Shown here piece by piece: positions 6,226 to 9,703 of a DNA stretch of 9,703 nt; positions within the stretch are counted from its first letter, which is position 1, and each line of letters begins with the position of its first letter. The translations under genes and the position numbers were made by a program. The stretch covers positions 1 through 9,703 of the forward strand of contig DMWU01000196.1 in assembly GCA_003483125.1 (NCBI GenBank), written 5' to 3'. The DNA comes from Erythrobacter sp. (lineage in GTDB: Bacteria; Pseudomonadota; Alphaproteobacteria; Sphingomonadales; Sphingomonadaceae). Under the pieces are notes generated by a model. The model saw only the letters and a list, made by a program, of their open reading frames with translations, ran no database searches and was not told the origin of the DNA.

Positions 6226-6669
6226 CTATTTGCCAGTCCGGGGCAATCCATAGAGCTTGAGTGCCATTTCGGCACGCAAGGCTTGCACAGCGTCACCTGC
6301 CCGAAATTTGAGCAAGGGAACCGCGGCACCCGCGATCTCGTGTCGCTCTGCCCGATCGACAAAGCGTGGAGCATCGTCACAAAGTTGGAGTATCAGGGAC
6401 AGCGGCGCGCTCGTTACCGGCAGCTCGACTATACCTACATTCCGGATTTCCAGCATACCCGCGATATTTGGAGGAGGAGAAGCGGCCAAGGTGCCTTCGT
6501 CGTTGCTGATGGCAACTCCATCATCTCCAATCAATTGAGCGCCGCGATCGATCAGGGACAGAGCAAGGCTCGACTTGCCGGATCCCGGCTCTCCCAAGAA
6601 CAGCAATCCCTGGCCTGCGATTGAAACCGCAGTTCCTTGAACCAGAACTTGACCTGTATTCTCAGCCAT
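6226..6669 (-). CDS. hprK: Short alphaproteobacterial-type HPr kinase/phosphorylase
   Basis: HprK phosphorylates HPr on its regulatory serine using ATP and can reverse the reaction. The 147-residue protein is only the C-terminal catalytic domain of the longer Firmicutes enzyme, which is normal for alphaproteobacteria. It shows the P-loop GEPGSGKSS (26-34), LIGDD (46-50, with the catalytic acidic pair), and the HprK signature GMLEIRNVGIVEL (71-83). The matching target serine is present in HPr (Ser50) in the same operon. I chose ATG 6669, two bases after the chvG stop (TAGGAATG), because it gives the usual length; an upstream in-frame start at 6708 would overlap chvG by 37 bp. The missing N-terminal domain means sensing of metabolites probably differs from that in Firmicutes; in this cluster ChvG/ChvI may be part of that control. 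Confidence 0.94.
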   Translation of the reverse strand: MAENTGQVLVQGTAVSIAGQGLLFLGEPGSGKSSLALSLIDRGAQLIGDDGVAISNDEGTLAASPPPNIAGMLEIRNVGIVELPVTSAPLSLILQLCDDAPRFVDRAERHEIAGAAVPLLKFRAGDAVQALRAEMALKLYGLPRTGK

Positions 6670-6671
6670 TC

Positions 6672-8240
6672 CTAGCGCGCTGCCGCCGGTAGCTGAAGTT
6701 TGAGACAAGCACCCTGAGCCCCGTCATCGCGCGCGTGTGCGGTCAATGTCCCATCATGGGCTTCGGCAATCGAGCGTGCGATAGCAAGGCCAAGCCCGCT
6801 ATGGTTGCCAAAAGCCTCCTCCTCCGGCCTAACCGAATGAAAACGTTGAAATACTTTTTCGCGGGCATCTTCTGGAATCCCCGGACCATGGTCGCTAACG
6901 GTAAGGCTGATCATTTGCCCTGAGTTCTCGATATAGACGTTGATCGGAGCGACTGCGGGCGAAAAGCTGACTGCATTGTCCAGCAGGTTTTCAACCACGC
7001 GTTCAAGCCGTGCAGCGACCCCGATGACGACCGGGGATTGGGCGGTCGCGCTAATGATGATCTCGCGATTCTGGTTCTCATCCCTGGATTCGCGCGATCC
7101 CACAATGGCGCTTACAAGTTTGCTTAGATCGATCCGTTCCAATGTCGCGCGAGAGATTTCTGCTTCGACTCTGCTGGCCTCCGAAATCTCGCTGACCAGC
7201 CGATCGATCCTGCGAACATCATGCGCTGCAATTCCGGTCAGTTCATTGCGCAATGCGGGGTCTTCCACTTTGGGCAAGGATTCGAGTGCACTGCGTAGCG
7301 AGGCGAGCGGGTTCTTGATCTCATGCGCGACGTCGGCAGCAAAGCTGTCGACCGCATCGATCCTGTGACGAAGCGCGCTGGTCATGTCCGAAACGGCGCG
7401 CGCCAGCAGCCCGATTTCGTCATTTCGATCTGGTAGCCGCGGCACCTCAACCTCTCGTTCGCGTCCCTGGCGAACGCGTACGGCAGAGCTTGCCAGCGAT
7501 CGCAATGGCAGCACGATCGTACGGGCTAGGAAGAGCGAAAGCAGGATGGAGGCCAGCAGCGCCACCATAACCGCGATTCCCAATGTCGAGCGAGCAGAGC
7601 GGACTTTCTCCGTAATGTCGATGGCATTACGCGTGGTCAGCAGCGTCGAGCCGCGAAGACCGACGGGGGCCGCGACATTGATGACCGGCGATCCGTCCGG
7701 CGCCTGGCGCAACTCGATCTTTGAAAGCCCCTCTGCCCGGGCTATCTGCAGTTCTGGCCATCCCTCCACTCCGGGTTCTTCCGGCTCGATATAGGGTGGA
7801 ATCTGTTCTGCACCGACAATCGCGTCCATGGCATTGTCCAATGCACGGGCGAAATCTTCCTCGAATTCATTTTCCGCCGGATTCTTGAAGCTGAATGGCG
7901 GCTCATCAAGCGCGAAGCTGTCAGCCCAAAGTCGACCTTCCGCATCATACATGCGCAGGCGCATGCGCTGTTCCTTGCCGATCTGGACCAGCAATGCCTC
8001 TTGCCGTTGGCGCGTCGCCCCGGCCAGTGCCTCTGCCGTAATCTGCGCCTCGATACGGGCGAGTTTATAACGCTCGGTCAGGAGTTGAGTGCGGTAGGTG
8101 TCGAGGTAAAATATACCGCCGCCCAATAGGGCGAGCGGCAATATGTTCACGGCCAGTATGCGCGAGGTCAGCGAGAGGTGCCCGCTCCATCGAAGCGGCT
8201 TTAGCCTGCTCTGTGCGTAATTGCCCGCCGCCTCAACCAT
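6672..8240 (-). CDS. chvG: Sensor histidine kinase, ChvG/BvrS/ExoS type
   Basis: This membrane sensor kinase phosphorylates the ChvI regulator; in relatives it responds to acid or envelope stress. The 522-residue protein has transmembrane segment 1 (about 26-47, [20 protein letters not shown]) and a periplasmic domain (about 48-218) with an acidic stretch around [18 protein letters not shown]. Transmembrane segment 2 (about 219-240) and a HAMP domain (about 238-290) follow. The H-box is [20 protein letters not shown] with phospho-acceptor His306. The ATPase domain has an N-box ([15 protein letters not shown]), a G1 box ([11 protein letters not shown]) and a G2 box ([16 protein letters not shown]). 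ATG 8240 overlaps the chvI stop by eight bases and is preferred over upstream starts that lie deep inside chvI. It is followed by hprK two bases later. The symbol is by family and neighbourhood. Confidence 0.93.
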   Translation of the reverse strand: MVEAAGNYAQSRLKPLRWSGHLSLTSRILAVNILPLALLGGGIFYLDTYRTQLLTERYKLARIEAQITAEALAGATRQRQEALLVQIGKEQRMRLRMYDAEGRLWADSFALDEPPFSFKNPAENEFEEDFARALDNAMDAIVGAEQIPPYIEPEEPGVEGWPELQIARAEGLSKIELRQAPDGSPVINVAAPVGLRGSTLLTTRNAIDITEKVRSARSTLGIAVMVALLASILLSLFLARTIVLPLRSLASSAVRVRQGREREVEVPRLPDRNDEIGLLARAVSDMTSALRHRIDAVDSFAADVAHEIKNPLASLRSALESLPKVEDPALRNELTGIAAHDVRRIDRLVSEISEASRVEAEISRATLERIDLSKLVSAIVGSRESRDENQNREIIISATAQSPVVIGVAARLERVVENLLDNAVSFSPAVAPINVYIENSGQMISLTVSDHGPGIPEDAREKVFQRFHSVRPEEEAFGNHSGLGLAIARSIAEAHDGTLTAHARDDGAQGACLKLQLPAAAR

Positions 8241-8961
8241 CAGAGAAGCTATACCCTGCGCCATAGAGGGTCTCGATCGCGCCAAATTCACGATCGACGC
8301 TGCGGAACTTTCGTCGCATGCGCTTGATGTGACTATCAACTGTGCGATCATCGACGAAGACATCGTCAGGATAAGCCGCATCCATTAACTGGTTACGGCT
8401 TTTGATTACTCCAGGCCTTGCCGCGAGAGCTTCCAGGATCAGGAATTCGGTGACCGTTAGCGAGACCGGACGACTATCCCACTCCACATGGTGCCGCGCC
8501 GGATCCATGAATAGCCGGCCGCGTTCGATACTTGGCAGCGAGCTTTCGCCTTGATGGCTATCCTGCTCGCTTGATTGCGTTGAATTGGACCTGCGCAGGA
8601 TCGCCCTGATGCGTGCAACTAGCAGCCGCTGGCTGAACGGCTTTGAGATATAGTCGTCCGCGCCGAGCCCCAAGCCAATTTCCTCATCCTGCTCATCATC
8701 CTTGCTGGTCAGGAAAATTACAGGAAAATCGGTTGATGATCGGACGCGACGCAGCAATTCAAGCCCGTCCATTTTGGGCATCTTGATATCGAATACGGCA
8801 AGGTCGGGCGGATTCTCGATTAGGGATTTAAGGGCGCTTTCACCATCGGTGTAGATCCGCGTTACAAAGCCTTCGGTCTGAAGCGCGATCGACACAGTTG
8901 TCAGGATGTTGCGATCGTCGTCGACAAGCGCGATCACCGATTCATCCTGGCTCTTCGCCAT
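8233..8961 (-). CDS. chvI: Response regulator, ChvI/BvrR type (OmpR family)
   Basis: This is a DNA-binding response regulator, partner of the ChvG kinase. The receiver domain (about 8-117 of 242) has the acidic pocket DDD (14-16), phospho-acceptor Asp58 in [11 protein letters not shown], Thr85 in FLTSKDDE and Lys107 in SKPF. The C-terminal winged helix (about 165-240) has [18 protein letters not shown] and [16 protein letters not shown], the OmpR-type recognition helix. A serine/glutamine-rich linker ([16 protein letters not shown]) joins them. ATG 8961 is preferred, with AGGA seven bases upstream; a TTG at 8982 is in frame but adds only seven unremarkable residues. It is the first gene of the minus-strand operon and is divergent from pckA, the arrangement known from rhizobia and Brucella. 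By analogy it may regulate envelope genes and perhaps pckA. Confidence 0.94.
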   Translation of the reverse strand: MAKSQDESVIALVDDDRNILTTVSIALQTEGFVTRIYTDGESALKSLIENPPDLAVFDIKMPKMDGLELLRRVRSSTDFPVIFLTSKDDEQDEEIGLGLGADDYISKPFSQRLLVARIRAILRRSNSTQSSEQDSHQGESSLPSIERGRLFMDPARHHVEWDSRPVSLTVTEFLILEALAARPGVIKSRNQLMDAAYPDDVFVDDRTVDSHIKRMRRKFRSVDREFGAIETLYGAGYSFSDG

Positions 8962-9047
8962 TTCGTTGTCCTGATCAACCAAGGCTGGCCCTCTCCCAAA
9001 TGGAATGATGCATGACTAGCGGCTCTATCGCCGCGAAACAACGCGTC

Positions 9048-9066
9048 AGCGCATGCAATTTGCGCT
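9048..9066. repeat. Inverted repeat AGCGCA-N7-TGCGCT, possible operator
   Basis: The two six-base arms (9048-9053 and 9061-9066) are exact inverted copies around TGCAATT. The site is near the middle of the chvI-pckA gap, upstream of both genes, where a regulator could control both directions. No known binding-site consensus is recognised, and a repeat of this size can occur by chance. Confidence 0.35.
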
Positions 9067-9092
9067 TAGTGGATGAATCTGGGGGCGGGTGT

Positions 9093-9121
9093 TTGACGCG
9101 ACCAACCGACCACATTAAGGG
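9093..9121 (+). promoter_or_regulatory. Candidate pckA promoter
   Basis: TTGACG (9093-9098) is a good -35 match; after 17 bp comes TAAGGG (9116-9121), a weak -10 match. Transcription would start near 9128 and leave a leader of about 90 bases before GTG 9218. The weak -10 box would suit a promoter needing an activator. The repeated TATGCA pair (9145-9150, 9153-9158) would fall in the leader. Confidence 0.3.
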
Positions 9122-9217
9122 ACGCGGCAAGCCGTGCGCATTCGTATGCACCTATGCAGCTTTTGCGTTCAGGCTGATGTGGGATCCCCTTAACCCGACC
9201 TATCGCAGGAGAATTGC

Positions 9218-9703
9218 GTGTCTCTTCCGCTTGCCCAATCGCTCTCGAGCCAGGGAATTGAAACCAAAGCAGAAATCATCTTGAATCTTGGCACCGCGCA
9301 GCTTGTAGAAAATGCGCTGCATAATGGTGAGGGCGAGCTTTCACGCCACGGTGCGCTGGTTGTGCGCACCGGCCCGCACACGGGCCGATCAGCGAATGAC
9401 AAGTTCATAGTGCGCGATTCGGAAACAGAAGATTCGGTTTGGTGGGGCAAGGTCAATAAGGCGATGTCGCCAGAGCATTTCGCTGCATTGAAGCAGGATT
9501 TCCTGGCCGCTTTGGGCGATAAGGCAAAGCTATATGTAGCCGACCTGTTTGGCGGCTCTCAGCCAGAGCATCGCGTGAATGTGCGCGTGATCAACGAGCT
9601 TGCCTGGCACAATCTGTTCATCCGCACACTACTGGTGCGCCCTACGGCTGAAGAACTGGGTAGCTTTGCACCCGAATATACGGTCATCGACCTGCCCAGC
9701 TTC
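9218..9703 (+). CDS. pckA: Phosphoenolpyruvate carboxykinase (ATP), N-terminal part
   Basis: PckA converts oxaloacetate and ATP to PEP, CO2 and ADP, the first step of gluconeogenesis, in the cytoplasm. The 162 visible codons stay open to the window edge. They show GTAQLVENALHNGEGELSRH, then the substrate-binding motif VVRTGPHTGRSANDKFIVRD (48-67), a WWGKVNKAMSPEHF segment, and LYVADLFGGSQPEHRVNVRV with NELAWHNLFIRTLLVRP, all typical of the ATP-dependent enzyme. The kinase P-loop and catalytic domain lie outside the window. The start is GTG at 9218, supported by an AGGAG ribosome binding site (9207-9211) six bases upstream; no ATG lies near. The gene is divergent from chvI, as in rhizobia and Brucella. 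Because PEP feeds the phosphotransferase system encoded next door, a shared control is plausible. Confidence 0.96.
   Translation, partial: MSLPLAQSLSSQGIETKAEIILNLGTAQLVENALHNGEGELSRHGALVVRTGPHTGRSANDKFIVRDSETEDSVWWGKVNKAMSPEHFAALKQDFLAALGDKAKLYVADLFGGSQPEHRVNVRVINELAWHNLFIRTLLVRPTAEELGSFAPEYTVIDLPSF

Larger units (their letters stand above)
8962..9217. promoter_or_regulatory. Divergent chvI-pckA control region
   Basis: This 256-bp gap must hold promoters for the chvI operon and for pckA. It contains four copies of ATGCA (9008, 9053, 9146, 9154), two of them spaced by eight bases, and an inverted repeat AGCGCA/TGCGCT. A small GC-rich hairpin is formed by GCGGC (9019-9023) and GCCGC (9030-9034) in the probable chvI leader. 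A chvI ribosome binding site AGGA (minus strand) lies just before ATG 8961. No clear chvI promoter boxes could be picked. Any ChvI binding site here is inferred from the arrangement, not from a recognised box. Confidence 0.6.

Noticed and set aside
8241..8381. N-terminal extension of ChvG to 8381
   Set aside because: This stretch lies inside the coding part of the chvI DNA-binding domain; ATG 8240 gives a normal short cytoplasmic N-terminus before the first membrane segment.
8962..8982. Longer ChvI starting at TTG 8982
   Set aside because: ATG 8961 has a well-spaced AGGA and the receiver domain begins soon after it; the extra seven residues add nothing conserved.
9012..9284. Plus-strand open frame crossing the chvI-pckA gap
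   Set aside because: It runs into pckA in a different frame, has no binding site or recognised domain, and pckA has a good start at GTG 9218.
1..9703. CRISPR arrays, tRNA genes, insertion sequences, phage or toxin-antitoxin genes
   Set aside because: No regularly spaced repeats, no cloverleaf-like sequence, no transposase or integrase motif and no terminal repeats were seen; gene content is core chromosomal.

Overview
The window looks like ordinary chromosome from an alphaproteobacterium, most likely a sphingomonad or Erythrobacteraceae-type organism. This rests on the ChvG/ChvI-type two-component pair next to pckA, a short HprK that is only a kinase domain, a mannose-type EIIA and HPr in the same run, and the wording of the Def, RmuC and Fmt proteins. 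The species cannot be named from sequence alone. No tRNA, rRNA, CRISPR array, insertion sequence or phage gene was seen, and the longest stretch without a gene is the 256 bp between chvI and pckA.

Left part (1-3686): a truncated fmt on the minus strand is divergent from a plus-strand series recR, def, rmuC and a small secreted SH3-like protein. fmt and def act at opposite ends of one process: Fmt formylates initiator Met-tRNA and Def removes the formyl group from new proteins. recR and rmuC belong to DNA repair and recombination. recR, def and rmuC have no visible Shine-Dalgarno sequence, and all three have an AT-rich hexamer 6-8 bases before the ATG, which suggests leaderless transcripts.

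Middle and right part (3687-8961, minus strand): a tightly packed series reads chvI, chvG, hprK, rapZ, EIIA-Man, HPr, and then a SpoU/TrmH-family RNA methyltransferase. Most junctions overlap or are within a few bases, so this is probably one operon. It joins an envelope/acid-type two-component system (ChvG/ChvI, called BvrS/BvrR in Brucella) to a regulatory phosphotransferase system. HPr carries both the EI-dependent histidine (His17) and the HprK serine (Ser50). The EIIA has no sugar-transport partners here, so it is probably a regulatory output. RapZ is a P-loop protein often found with PTS genes. No enzyme I gene is in the window.

Right edge (9218-9703): pckA, the start of ATP-dependent PEP carboxykinase, is divergent from chvI. 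PEP is the phosphate donor of the PTS, so the arrangement puts a PEP-producing enzyme beside a PEP-sensing system. The most unusual sequence signal is a near-perfect 26-bp palindrome inside rapZ (5392-5417) that encodes almost the same peptide on both strands. Nothing in the window amounts to a clearly new biological system.
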